A DNA stretch of 37,643 nt from the NCBI GenBank assembly GCA_031549965.1, contig JAVBPB010000044.1, positions 1 through 37,643 on the forward strand. Direction: 5' to 3'. The stretch comes from JAVBPB01 sp031549965. Its GTDB lineage: Bacteria; Bacillota; Clostridia; Lachnospirales; Lachnospiraceae. The notes under the pieces are model-generated. The model did no database searches. It was not told the DNA's origin and saw only the letters and a list, made by a program, of their open reading frames with translations. Positions 8,404 to 16,902 of the stretch are shown here, piece after piece. Position 1 is the first letter of the stretch. Each line of letters starts with the position of its first letter. Both the position numbers and the translations under genes were made by a program.

Positions 8404-9306
8404 TTATGAATCTAACAGCATTTGTGCAAAAGAAATAGGCACAGTCTTTATTTCACTATATGTTTCATCTTGATTATAAAGGGGTAATACAAATTTAGCT
8501 TCGTCAAAAACAGTTTCAACAGTTAAAGCTGGTTGAGCAAAAGTCTCAGAAAAATACTGAACAGTATTTCCGCCAGAATCACCCTCTCCAATTTCTTCTT
8601 CTGGTTTACTTAATGTGTAACCAGTTATCTCGCTTAATTTTTCTGCAAGCTCTAATTGCCTGTCATTATATTCCTTAGGCATTGCAGCTCTATGGTAAAA
8701 GATTTCCTTTCCTCTTGAATGAAAATCAATATACCCTATTATAGGCATACTATGAAAAACATTAATTAGTGCCTGAGTTTCATTTTCCGATGCAGGAGTA
8801 TCATTTTCAAATTTTACTTTAAAACTTTTTGCAGGAAAGTTTCTATTAATATCAATTCCTCTTGCATTATATTTCCAATATTGATATGGAATGTTTAAAT
8901 TTTTTGCCTGTGTTTGATATTCATAATTTCGTATTTTTGAAAAACCCATAAGAGATACCATGTATCCGTCAGGATTAAGTAATGGAATAAAATATAGTGA
9001 CACTTCCTTTAATAACTTTTCTAAATTATATCCCCAAAGAGTGTTGCAATTGGTATAAGCTATTAATATATCTTCAATAATCTTCATTAAAACTATTGTA
9101 TTTATTGTTTCTCTTGCGTGTACTCCGGCGGTAAATAAAACAGCTTTGTCTCCTGTGCCTATTCTTAGCATTGGTATTAATCTGTTATCATGTGAAGAGC
9201 CAATTATAGCTAACTTGGCAATGTTTTTGTACTTATTAGCAAAATCGTTTAAGTCCCTTGTAAGATCGTAATAATAATATGGTGTGTTTAGATTTATTAT
9301 TGACAT
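8404..9306 (-). CDS. M14-family zinc carboxypeptidase
   Basis: 300 aa. Zinc ligands H63 and E66 in GVHARE and H196 in GYIDFHSRG; the catalytic glutamate is E264 in PALTVETVFDE; the substrate-binding Asn/Arg segment RGIDINRNFPA is present. Members remove C-terminal residues from peptides, and several clostridial and bacillar relatives act on peptidoglycan peptides. There is no signal peptide and no LysM or SH3 wall-binding domain, so the enzyme appears cytosolic or non-classically located. Monocistronic, with AGGAGA before the start, convergent with the lipid kinase gene and divergent from the nucleoside operon. Confidence 0.92.
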   Translation of the reverse strand: MSIINLNTPYYYYDLTRDLNDFANKYKNIAKLAIIGSSHDNRLIPMLRIGTGDKAVLFTAGVHARETINTIVLMKIIEDILIAYTNCNTLWGYNLEKLLKEVSLYFIPLLNPDGYMVSLMGFSKIRNYEYQTQAKNLNIPYQYWKYNARGIDINRNFPAKSFKVKFENDTPASENETQALINVFHSMPIIGYIDFHSRGKEIFYHRAAMPKEYNDRQLELAEKLSEITGYTLSKPEEEIGEGDSGGNTVQYFSETFAQPALTVETVFDEAKFVLPLYNQDETYSEIKTVPISFAQMLLDS

Positions 9307-9445
9307 AGTTCTCCTAATACTTTTTTATATTATATGCTAAATTTTATTATTAATTAACTTATTTAGAAAATTTGTACTATTTCTTCTGTTTATGGGTGAC
9401 AACATAATACTTAATTTTGCAGATTTTTAACGTTGCTTATGTGAG

Positions 9446-9475
9446 TTGTCAAATATGTATAAAAAACATTATATT
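9446..9475 (+). promoter_or_regulatory. Candidate sigma-A-like promoter for the nucleoside operon
   Basis: TTGTCA (9446-9451) and TATATT (9470-9475) with an 18-nt spacer. Alternatives are TATAAT at 9535-9540 and 9555-9560, which lack convincing -35 boxes at the right distance. In an A/T-rich region such matches are common, so this is a weak call. Confidence 0.35.
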
Positions 9476-9511
9476 AAATATATTAAATTTTAAAATTTAA
9501 CAAAATATTTT

Positions 9512-9539
9512 TTATAAAAGGACATGTGTCCTTTTATAA
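9512..9539. promoter_or_regulatory. Palindromic operator-like site upstream of deoB
   Basis: Inverted repeat with 13-nt perfect arms (core AAGGACA / TGTCCTT) around a 2-nt spacer TG. Its right arm overlaps a TATAAT hexamer at 9535-9540. The spacing, with TGT/ACA at the centre, resembles dyad sites of some Crp/Fnr-superfamily regulators (PrfA-type sites have the same 2-nt spacer), and such a regulator is encoded in this operon at 18657-19385. The link is inference. I found no second copy in the window. Confidence 0.55.
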
Positions 9540-9581
9540 TATGTGCAATTGTTATATAATCCTAAATATAGCAATAATAAG

Positions 9582-9608
9582 AAATTTTATAACTTAATTA
9601 TAAAATTT
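9582..9608 (+). promoter_or_regulatory. Leader hairpin before deoB
   Basis: AAATTTTATA pairs perfectly with TATAAAATTT around a 7-nt loop. All A/U, so stability is low; no T-tract follows, so it is not an attenuator by itself. It could protect the mRNA 5' end. Confidence 0.3.
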
Positions 9609-9659
9609 AGGCGGTTAGTGCATATTATAGGCATATTAATCTAAAAAAGGAGAACAAAT

Positions 9660-10832
9660 ATGAACAGGAGAATATTTCTTATAGTATTAGATAGTTATGG
9701 GATAGGAGAAATGCCAGACTCAGGTGATTTTGGAGACAAAGGTGCTAATACACTGGGAACTATTACAAAATCAAAAGAATATTTTACCCCTAATATGGGA
9801 AAATTAGGACTATTTAATATTGATGGTGTTGACTATATGGAAAAGGAACAATGTCCTTTTGGTTCATTTGGCAGAATGGCAGAAGCTTCAATTGGTAAGG
9901 ATACTACAATTGGTCATTGGGAAATAGCAGGAATTGTTTCAAAAAAACCATTGCCAACCTATCCTAATGGATTTCCTGATGAAATTTTGGAGAAATTTAA
10001 AAAGGCTACGGGACGTAATGTTATTTGCAATAAGCCATATTCTGGTACGGATGTAATTAATGACTATGGTAGCGAACATTTAAAAACAGGAGATTTAATT
10101 GTGTACACATCAGCAGATAGCGTGTTTCAAATTGCAGCTCATGAAGATGTTGTACCCATAGAGGAATTATATAGATATTGTGAGATTGCCAGAGAAATCT
10201 TAACTGGAGAACATGGTGTTGGAAGAGTAATTGCAAGACCATTTACAGGGGATGAGGGTCAGTTTAAAAGAACATCCAACAGACATGACTATTCTTTAAT
10301 GCCTCCTAAAGATACTATGCTTGATGCACTTGTTAATGCAGGTTTAAAAACCTATGGTGTAGGAAAGATTTTTGATATTTTTGCAGGAAAAGGAATACAA
10401 CATACTCAAAGAATTGTAAATAATGAAGATGGAATGGAAAAAACTATAGAGCTTTTGAAAGAAGATTTTAATGGACTTTGTTTTGTGAATTTGGTAGATT
10501 TTGATATGGTTTACGGACATCGTAACGATATTGACGGGTATGCTAAAGCTGCTACTGTATTTGATGGTCAGCTAAAAACATTTATGGATGGAATGAAAGA
10601 TGAAGATATTCTTATGATTACAGCAGATCATGGATGTGACCCTGGATTTAAGGGAACGGATCATACAAGAGAACATACACCATTATTAGTTTATGGGAAG
10701 GATATTAAAAGTAGTGTTTCTCTTGGAACAAGAAGCACATTTTCAGATATAGCAGCTACTATTCTTGATATATTTGAAGTTGAAAATAATACAGATGGAA
10801 CAAGTTTTAAAGAATTAATAATGAATAAGTAG
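9660..10832 (+). CDS. deoB: Phosphopentomutase
   Basis: 390 aa, alkaline-phosphatase superfamily, full length. Interconverts (deoxy)ribose-1-phosphate and -5-phosphate, linking nucleoside phosphorolysis to central metabolism. Metal-binding and catalytic segments visible: FLIVLDSYGIGEMPDS at the N-terminus, GKDTTIGHWE with the phospho-accepting threonine, the cap-domain part RPFTGDEGQFKRTSNRHDYS, then NLVDFDMVYGHRND and ITADHGCDPGFKGTDHTREHTPLL. First gene of the operon; the ATG follows AAAAAAGGAG. The next gene, cdd, starts 8 nt after the stop. Confidence 0.97.
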   Translation: MNRRIFLIVLDSYGIGEMPDSGDFGDKGANTLGTITKSKEYFTPNMGKLGLFNIDGVDYMEKEQCPFGSFGRMAEASIGKDTTIGHWEIAGIVSKKPLPTYPNGFPDEILEKFKKATGRNVICNKPYSGTDVINDYGSEHLKTGDLIVYTSADSVFQIAAHEDVVPIEELYRYCEIAREILTGEHGVGRVIARPFTGDEGQFKRTSNRHDYSLMPPKDTMLDALVNAGLKTYGVGKIFDIFAGKGIQHTQRIVNNEDGMEKTIELLKEDFNGLCFVNLVDFDMVYGHRNDIDGYAKAATVFDGQLKTFMDGMKDEDILMITADHGCDPGFKGTDHTREHTPLLVYGKDIKSSVSLGTRSTFSDIAATILDIFEVENNTDGTSFKELIMNK

Positions 10833-10840
10833 GAGGAAAA

Positions 10841-11266
10841 ATGGACTACCAACTATTAGTAGAAAAAGCTTATGAAGCTCAAGAAAAAGCGTATACGCCT
10901 TATTCAAATTTTTGTGTGGGAGCTGCACTTTTATCAAAAAGCGGTAAAATATATTTAGGATGCAATATTGAAAATGCATCCTATACACCAACAAATTGTG
11001 CGGAACGTACAGCATTTTTTAAAGCAGTTTCAGAGGGAGAAAGAGAATTTTTGGCTATTGCAATTGTAGGTAATGAAAGGTCAAAAACTCCAAAGGAAGA
11101 TGAATTTTGTGCTCCATGCGGGGTTTGCAGACAGGTTATGATGGAATTTTGTGTACCGGATGAATTTAAGGTTATACTAGCAAACAGAACCGACAACTAT
11201 AAAGTACTAACTCTGGAAGAACTTTTACCAATGGGTTTTGGACCGGAGAATCTTAAAAAGAAATAG
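10841..11266 (+). CDS. cdd: Cytidine deaminase
   Basis: 141 aa, homotetrameric type by length. Deaminates cytidine and deoxycytidine to uridine and deoxyuridine, which the operon's pyrimidine phosphorylase can then use. The zinc site is C53 (in TNCAERTAF) with catalytic E55, and C93 and C96 (in CAPCGVC). The N-terminal AYTPYSNFCVGAAL segment is typical. GGAGG precedes the start, overlapping the end of deoB. The transporter ATPase gene follows after a short gap. Confidence 0.97.
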   Translation: MDYQLLVEKAYEAQEKAYTPYSNFCVGAALLSKSGKIYLGCNIENASYTPTNCAERTAFFKAVSEGEREFLAIAIVGNERSKTPKEDEFCAPCGVCRQVMMEFCVPDEFKVILANRTDNYKVLTLEELLPMGFGPENLKKK

Positions 11267-11282
11267 GACAGGAGGAGAAGAC

Positions 11283-12806
11283 TTGGGATATGTAATAGAA
11301 ATGAATCATATTACCAAACAATTTGGTAATTTTAAAGCAAATGATGATATTACTTTACAGGTAAAAAAAGGAGAAGTTCACGCACTTCTTGGTGAAAATG
11401 GAGCAGGAAAATCAACTTTAATGAGTATTCTTTTTGGTTTATATCAGCCAGAGATGGGAGAAATACTTATTAATGGAAAAAAGGCAAAAATTAATAATCC
11501 AAATGATGCAAACGCCTTAGGTATTGGAATGGTACATCAGCATTTTAAACTGGTGCATAATTTTACTGTTTTAGAAAGTATTGTACTAGGACGTGAAACT
11601 ACAAATTCAGGAATCCTTCAAATGGAACCTGCAAGAAAAAAAATAATGGAATTAAGTGAGAAATATAAATTTAAGATTGATCCAAATGCTTATATTTCAG
11701 ATATTACAGTTGGTATGCAGCAAAGAGTTGAAATATTAAAAATGCTTTACTATGACAGTGAGATTTTAATTTTTGATGAGCCAACAGCAGTATTAACACC
11801 ACAAGAAATCAGCGAATTAATGAAGGTTATGAGGCAATTGGTAGATGAAGGAAAATCAATTATATTCATAACACATAAATTAAATGAAATTAAAGAAATA
11901 GCAGACAGATGTAGTGTTCTTCGTAAGGGTAAGTATATTGGTACAATAGAAGTAGCAAATACTTCAAAAGAAGCAATGTCTGAAATGATGGTTGGAAGAA
12001 AGGTTAATTTTGTTGTTGAAAAGAAACCTGCTAAAATTGGAAAGCCTGTACTTGAAGTAAAGAATTTAACTATTAAATCAAAGAATAGCGGTAAGAACAT
12101 AATAAATGATGTATCATTTGAAGTACGTGGCGGAGAAATCTTATGTGTTGCCGGAATCGACGGAAATGGTCAATCTGAACTGGTTTATGGCATAACAGGA
12201 CTAATGCCTATAAATGAAGGAAAAATAATATTAAATGGAAAAGATATTACTAAAGAAAGCATTAGAAAAAAATGTCTTGATGGTTTAGCTCATATTCCAG
12301 AAGACAGGCACAAACATGGATTGGTATTAGATTATACATTACAGGAGAATTTAGTTCTTCAAAGTTATTATACAAACCGTTTCCAAACAAATGGTTTCCT
12401 TAAATTTGAAGCCATTAAAGAGTATGCAAAAGGCTTAATTGAAAAATTTGATATTCGTTCAGGTCAGGCTGAAAACAGTATTGTAAGAGGTATGTCGGGA
12501 GGAAATCAGCAAAAGGCTATCATTGCAAGGGAGTTAGACAGAAATCCTGAAATTATTATTGCAGTTCAGCCGGTTAGAGGACTTGATGTAGGTGCTATTG
12601 AATATATCCATAAACAGTTAATTGCTCAAAGGGATGCAGGAAAAGCAGTACTTTTAATATCACTTGAACTGGATGAAGTTATGAATGTAAGTGACAGGAT
12701 TGTTGTTATGTATGAAGGTGAACTGGTTGCAGATGTAGATCCTAAGAAAGTATCAGTTTCAGAACTTGGTCTTTATATGGCTGGAACAAAAAAGGAGGGT
12801 AAATGA
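11283..12806 (+). CDS. nupA: Nucleoside ABC transporter, duplicated ATP-binding protein
   Basis: 507 aa from a TTG start at 11283, chosen because AGGAGG ends 7 nt upstream; the frame is open to an ATG at 11238 inside cdd with no ribosome site, and an ATG at 11301 is too far from it. Two fused ABC domains. Domain 1 has Walker A GENGAGKST (37-45) and Walker B LIFDEPTAVLTPQE, with a changed signature (TVGMQQR). Domain 2 has a degenerate Walker A (GIDGNGQSE, from 291), signature MSGGNQQK and AVQPVRGLDVGA in place of a normal Walker B. This asymmetry is normal for BMP-linked nucleoside importers and sugar ABC ATPases of the RbsA type. Confidence 0.93.
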   Translation: MGYVIEMNHITKQFGNFKANDDITLQVKKGEVHALLGENGAGKSTLMSILFGLYQPEMGEILINGKKAKINNPNDANALGIGMVHQHFKLVHNFTVLESIVLGRETTNSGILQMEPARKKIMELSEKYKFKIDPNAYISDITVGMQQRVEILKMLYYDSEILIFDEPTAVLTPQEISELMKVMRQLVDEGKSIIFITHKLNEIKEIADRCSVLRKGKYIGTIEVANTSKEAMSEMMVGRKVNFVVEKKPAKIGKPVLEVKNLTIKSKNSGKNIINDVSFEVRGGEILCVAGIDGNGQSELVYGITGLMPINEGKIILNGKDITKESIRKKCLDGLAHIPEDRHKHGLVLDYTLQENLVLQSYYTNRFQTNGFLKFEAIKEYAKGLIEKFDIRSGQAENSIVRGMSGGNQQKAIIARELDRNPEIIIAVQPVRGLDVGAIEYIHKQLIAQRDAGKAVLLISLELDEVMNVSDRIVVMYEGELVADVDPKKVSVSELGLYMAGTKKEGK

Positions 12807-13903
12807 TGAAATCAAAAAATAAGATAGTATTAAATGAAAATGCATTAATAAGCTTTTCATCTTCTATATTAGCCATAATTGCCGGTTTATTATTTGGTCT
12901 TATTATCCTTTTTATCAGTAATCCAAGTCAGGCTCTTTCTGGGTTTGCTATGATTATTCAGGGTGGATTTACAGATGGAATAAAAGGCATTGGACAAACT
13001 CTTTATATAGCAACACCAATTATTATGACAGGTTTATCAGTAGGATTTGCATTTAAAACAGGGTTGTTTAATATTGGTGCATCTGGACAGTTTACAATGG
13101 GAGCTTTTGCAGCTATATTTGTGGGAGTAAAAGCAGATTTTTTACCAGATAGTATTCACTGGCTTGTTGCTTTACTTGCAGCAATGGTTGCAGGTGCTTT
13201 ATGGGGAATGGTACCTGGTCTTTTAAAAGCATTTTTAAATGTAAATGAAGTAATAGCATCTATTATGATGAACTATATAGGTATGTATCTTGTTAATATG
13301 ATGATTGTAAGAAATGTATATGATCAAATTAAAAATCAGTCAATGCCGGTGGCTTCATCAGCAAACTTACCTAAAGGCGGAATGGATAAGCTTTTTGAAG
13401 GTACTAATTTAAATATAGGAATTTTTATAGCAATTTTATTCGTAATTATTATTTATGTTGTTTTAAACAAGACTACTTTTGGTTATGAACTAAAAGCATG
13501 TGGTCAAAACCGTAATGCCAGTAATTATGCAGGTATTAATGCTAAGAGAAATATTGCACTTTCTATGACAATAGCAGGTGGACTTGCAGGTATTGGTGGA
13601 GCTTTATTATATCTTGCAAACTCAGGAAGATATTTACAAGTTCTTGATGTTATAGCAAGCGAAGGATTTACAGGAATATCTGTTGCATTATTAGGTCTTT
13701 CAAATCCTGTTGGTGTTTTATTTGCCGGTTTATTTATTGGACATATTACAGTTGGCGGTTACAACATGCAGTTATTTGATTTTGTTCCAGAAATTATTGA
13801 TATGATTATTGCAGCAATTATATATTGTGGTGCATTATCACTTATATTCAAAATGTTGTTACGTAAACTTTTAGCTAAATTTAGAAAGGGGGATAACAAA
13901 TAA
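12803..13903 (+). CDS. nupB: Nucleoside ABC transporter permease (NupB/YufP-like)
   Basis: 366 aa integral membrane protein with about eight to ten hydrophobic segments. Family features include LFNIGASGQFTMGAFAA, LLKAFLNVNEVIASIMMNYI and FGYELKACGQNRNASNYAGI, the last being the coupling-helix region that contacts the ATPase. The start overlaps nupA by an ATGA junction; a second ATG follows at 12806 and either could be used. Forms a heterodimer with the next permease, and the substrate is delivered by the BMP lipoprotein encoded four genes downstream. Confidence 0.92.
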   Translation: MMKSKNKIVLNENALISFSSSILAIIAGLLFGLIILFISNPSQALSGFAMIIQGGFTDGIKGIGQTLYIATPIIMTGLSVGFAFKTGLFNIGASGQFTMGAFAAIFVGVKADFLPDSIHWLVALLAAMVAGALWGMVPGLLKAFLNVNEVIASIMMNYIGMYLVNMMIVRNVYDQIKNQSMPVASSANLPKGGMDKLFEGTNLNIGIFIAILFVIIIYVVLNKTTFGYELKACGQNRNASNYAGINAKRNIALSMTIAGGLAGIGGALLYLANSGRYLQVLDVIASEGFTGISVALLGLSNPVGVLFAGLFIGHITVGGYNMQLFDFVPEIIDMIIAAIIYCGALSLIFKMLLRKLLAKFRKGDNK

Positions 13904-14856
13904 TGAGCGTTTTATATTTTATAATACAACAAACCATGTATTTTGCAATCCCGCTTTTAATTGTAGCATTAGGTGGAATGTTTGCAGAGCGAAGCGGTGT
14001 TATTAACATAGCCTTAGAAGGTATTATGGTTATGGGAGCATTTGTTGGAATATTCTTTATTGGATCTGTGGGAGATTCAATGAGTGGTCAGGCTCTACTT
14101 ATTTTAGCTATAATAATTTCAGGTGCAACCGGAGGAATTTTCTCATTATTACATGCTTTTGCATCAATTAATATGAAAGCAGATCAAACTATTAGTGGTA
14201 CTGCACTTAATATGTTTGCACCAGCTTTTGCTATATTTGCTGCCAGAATGATTCAGGGAGTACAGCAGGTACAATTTACAGACACATTCCATATTGATAA
14301 AGTTCCTGTACTTGGAAGTATTCCAATTATTGGAGATATGTTTTTTAGTAATTGTTATATCACAACTTATGTAGGTTTAATTATATTTTTAGTTGCATCA
14401 TTTGTAATAAATAAAACAAGGTTTGGTTTAAGACTTAGAGCTTGCGGAGAACATCCGGGTGCAGCAGATTCTGTAGGTATTAATGTTTATAAAATAAGGT
14501 ATTCGGGTGTAATTATTTCAGGTGTTTTAGCTGGTATTGGTGGTTTAGTGTTTGTAGTTCCAACTTCAACTAACTTTAACGCAACAGTAGCAGGATATGG
14601 TTTCTTAGCATTAGCAGTATTAATCTTTGGACAATGGAGATGTAATAAGATATTTTTAGCTGCATTTTTCTTTGGTATTATGAAGACATTGGCAAGTGCT
14701 TACTCTGCAATCCCTGTAATAAAATCATTACCTTTACCTAATGAAGTTTACAAAATGATTCCATATATTGCTACTTTAGTTGTATTGGTATTTTTATCAA
14801 AGAATTCTCAAGCTCCAAGAGCAGAAGGAATACCTTATGATAAAGGAAGCAGGTAA
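13903..14856 (+). CDS. nupC: Nucleoside ABC transporter permease (NupC/YufQ-like)
   Basis: 317 aa membrane protein, second permease of the importer. Characteristic segments are GGMFAERSGVINIALEGIMVMGAF and FGLRLRACGEHPGAADSVGINVY. The ATG shares one base with the stop of nupB (TAATG), so translation is coupled. The shorter length compared with nupB is usual for this partner. Confidence 0.93.
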   Translation: MSVLYFIIQQTMYFAIPLLIVALGGMFAERSGVINIALEGIMVMGAFVGIFFIGSVGDSMSGQALLILAIIISGATGGIFSLLHAFASINMKADQTISGTALNMFAPAFAIFAARMIQGVQQVQFTDTFHIDKVPVLGSIPIIGDMFFSNCYITTYVGLIIFLVASFVINKTRFGLRLRACGEHPGAADSVGINVYKIRYSGVIISGVLAGIGGLVFVVPTSTNFNATVAGYGFLALAVLIFGQWRCNKIFLAAFFFGIMKTLASAYSAIPVIKSLPLPNEVYKMIPYIATLVVLVFLSKNSQAPRAEGIPYDKGSR

Positions 14857-14878
14857 TTTAAGGAGATAGGAGATAGAT

Positions 14879-16204
14879 ATGAGAATTTATGATTTGATTA
14901 TAAAAAAAAGAAATGGTAATGTATTGACAGAAGAGGAAATCAATTATATTATTAAAGAATATGTAGATGGAAATGTACCAGATTATCAAATGTCAGCTTT
15001 TTTAATGGCAGTATATTTTAAAGGTATGACAGAAAAAGAAACTCTTTATATGACTAATGCAGTAGCTCACTCAGGTGATATGGTGGATTTGTCAAAAATA
15101 GAGGGAATTAAAGTAGATAAGCATTCTACAGGTGGGGTTGGAGATAAGACAACACTTATTATTGCACCTATTGTTGCAGCTTGTGGAGTTAAAGTGGCTA
15201 AAATGTCTGGAAGAGGTCTTGGACATACTGGAGGAACAGTAGATAAAATGGAATCAATTCCAGGGATGAAAACCTCACTTTCAGAAGAAGAATTTTTTGA
15301 TGTTGTTAATAAAGTAGGCTTTAGCGTTATAGGACAGACTGGTAATTTAGCACCTGCTGATAAAAAGCTATATGCACTTCGTGATGTTACTGCAACTGTA
15401 GACAGTATTCCTTTAATTGCAGTGTCAATTATGAGTAAGAAGCTGGCAGCAGGAAGCGATTGTATACTTCTTGATGTAAAGACCGGAAGCGGTGCATTTA
15501 TGAAAACAGTAGAAGATTCTATTGCACTTGCTAAAGAAATGGTTTCTATTGGTGAGAATGCTAATAAGAGAACAGTAGCCTTAATTACTGATATGGATAT
15601 ACCTCTTGGACGTAATATTGGTAATAGTTTAGAAGTAATAGAAGCGGTTAATACTCTAAAAGGTGAAGGGCCAGATGACTTATTTGAAGTTTGCATTGAA
15701 CTAGCCAGCAATATGCTATATCTTGCAGGTAAAGGTAATATAGATGAATGTAAAAAGATGGCAAAATCAACAATTGAAGATGGAAGTGCTTTAGACAGAT
15801 TAATTGAAATGGTAGAAGCACAAGGTGGTGATTCTTCAGTAATTAAAGATACCAATAACTTTGCTAAAGCTAAGTTTAGTATGGATGTAGTTGCTAAATC
15901 AGCAGGTTACATTACATTTATGGATACTGAAAAATGTGGAATTGCCTCATCTATGCTTGGAGCAGGACGTGAAACAAAAGATAGTATAATAGATTATAGT
16001 GCAGGTATTATAATTAACAATAAAGTTGGAGATTATGTTAAAGAAGGCCAGATTATTGCTACATTATATGCAGATAAGGAAGAACTCTTTGAAGCTGCCG
16101 GTAAAAAGTATGTGGAAGCTATAACTATTGAAGATAAAGAACCAGATAAAATGCCTCTTATATTTGCAAGAGTTACTAAAGAACAAATTGAAAAATTCTA
16201 TTAA
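14879..16204 (+). CDS. pdp: Pyrimidine-nucleoside phosphorylase (thymidine phosphorylase family)
   Basis: 441 aa. Splits thymidine, uridine and deoxyuridine with phosphate to the base and (deoxy)ribose-1-phosphate. The phosphate-binding KHSTGGVGDKTTL and KMSGRGLGHTGGTVDKMESIPG signatures are present, as is the C-terminal barrel-sandwich domain (YSAGIIINNKVGDYVKEGQIIATLYA). Length fits both Pdp and DeoA; Firmicute enzymes of this length are usually the broad Pdp type, so the symbol pdp is preferred over deoA, but specificity is not proven. AAGGAG and AGGAG lie just upstream. Part of the salvage operon. Confidence 0.93.
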   Translation: MRIYDLIIKKRNGNVLTEEEINYIIKEYVDGNVPDYQMSAFLMAVYFKGMTEKETLYMTNAVAHSGDMVDLSKIEGIKVDKHSTGGVGDKTTLIIAPIVAACGVKVAKMSGRGLGHTGGTVDKMESIPGMKTSLSEEEFFDVVNKVGFSVIGQTGNLAPADKKLYALRDVTATVDSIPLIAVSIMSKKLAAGSDCILLDVKTGSGAFMKTVEDSIALAKEMVSIGENANKRTVALITDMDIPLGRNIGNSLEVIEAVNTLKGEGPDDLFEVCIELASNMLYLAGKGNIDECKKMAKSTIEDGSALDRLIEMVEAQGGDSSVIKDTNNFAKAKFSMDVVAKSAGYITFMDTEKCGIASSMLGAGRETKDSIIDYSAGIIINNKVGDYVKEGQIIATLYADKEELFEAAGKKYVEAITIEDKEPDKMPLIFARVTKEQIEKFY

Positions 16205-16217
16205 AAGGAGATAAGTT

Positions 16218-16883
16218 ATGACTAATAAAGAGATTTTAAGCCATGTTGACCACACATTATTAAAAGCTTTTGCTACATGGGAAGATATTAAAAAGATTTG
16301 TGATGAAGCAATTGAATCTGGTACAGCTTCAGTATGCATACCTCCATGTTATATTAAGAGAATAAATGACACTTATGGAGATAAGGTTAATATTTGTACT
16401 GTTGTAGGATTCCCATTAGGATACAGTACAACACCAGCTAAAATTGCAGAAGTTGAACAGGCCATAAAAGATGGTGTATCTGAAATTGACATGGTAATTA
16501 ATATTACAGATGTTAAAAACGGAGAGTTTAAAGCAGTTGAGGATGAAATTGCTGCATTAAAAAAAGCAGCCGGTGATAAGATATTAAAGGTTATTATCGA
16601 AACATGTTACTTAACTGATGAAGAAAAAATTAAGATGTGTGAGGCAGTTACAAATGCTGGTGCAGATTATATTAAAACTTCAACAGGTTTTGGAACAAAC
16701 GGAGCAACTCTATCAGATATCAATCTGTTTAAAGCTAATATTGGCAGTAATGTTAAAATGAAAGCTGCCGGTGGAGTTAAAACAGTATTAGATATGGAAG
16801 CTTTTATTAATGCAGGATGTGATCGCATTGGTACAAGTTCCGCAATAGAAATATTAAAAGGTAATCAAACAAATGATTATTAA
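16218..16883 (+). CDS. deoC: Deoxyribose-phosphate aldolase
   Basis: 221 aa TIM barrel, class I aldolase. Cleaves 2-deoxyribose-5-phosphate to acetaldehyde and glyceraldehyde-3-phosphate. The Schiff-base lysine is K153 in YIKTSTGFG and the second active-site lysine is K182 in VKMKAAGGVKT; HVDHTLLK near the N-terminus is the family start (SHVDHTLL). It follows pdp by 13 nt with AAAAGGAG. With DeoB it completes the deoxynucleoside catabolic route. The lipoprotein gene follows after 19 nt. Confidence 0.96.
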   Translation: MTNKEILSHVDHTLLKAFATWEDIKKICDEAIESGTASVCIPPCYIKRINDTYGDKVNICTVVGFPLGYSTTPAKIAEVEQAIKDGVSEIDMVINITDVKNGEFKAVEDEIAALKKAAGDKILKVIIETCYLTDEEKIKMCEAVTNAGADYIKTSTGFGTNGATLSDINLFKANIGSNVKMKAAGGVKTVLDMEAFINAGCDRIGTSSAIEILKGNQTNDY

Positions 16884-16902
16884 AAACCAGGGAGGAAACA
16901 AA

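Larger units (their letters stand above)
9307..9659. other. Divergent intergenic leader region of the nucleoside operon
   Basis: 353 bases, very A/T-rich, no ORF. Contents seen: a spaced inverted repeat TGACAAC (9397-9403) and GTTGTCA (9445-9451); a possible promoter at 9446-9475; a near-perfect palindrome at 9512-9539; and a 10-bp hairpin at 9582-9608. The final AAAAAAGGAG serves deoB. The 5' leader of deoB mRNA would be 100 to 180 nt depending on which start is used. Confidence 0.7.

Noticed and set aside
9551..9580. TATATAATCCTAAATATA resembles the 5' edge of a purine riboswitch, attractive before a nucleoside operon.
   Set aside because: The conserved GTTTCTACC loop and the downstream paired elements of the purine aptamer are not present in the following 80 bases.
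15067..15855. 262-residue open frame on the minus strand inside the pyrimidine phosphorylase gene.
   Set aside because: It is a Ser/Ile/Pro-rich mirror of a strongly conserved gene, with no ribosome site or recognisable motif.
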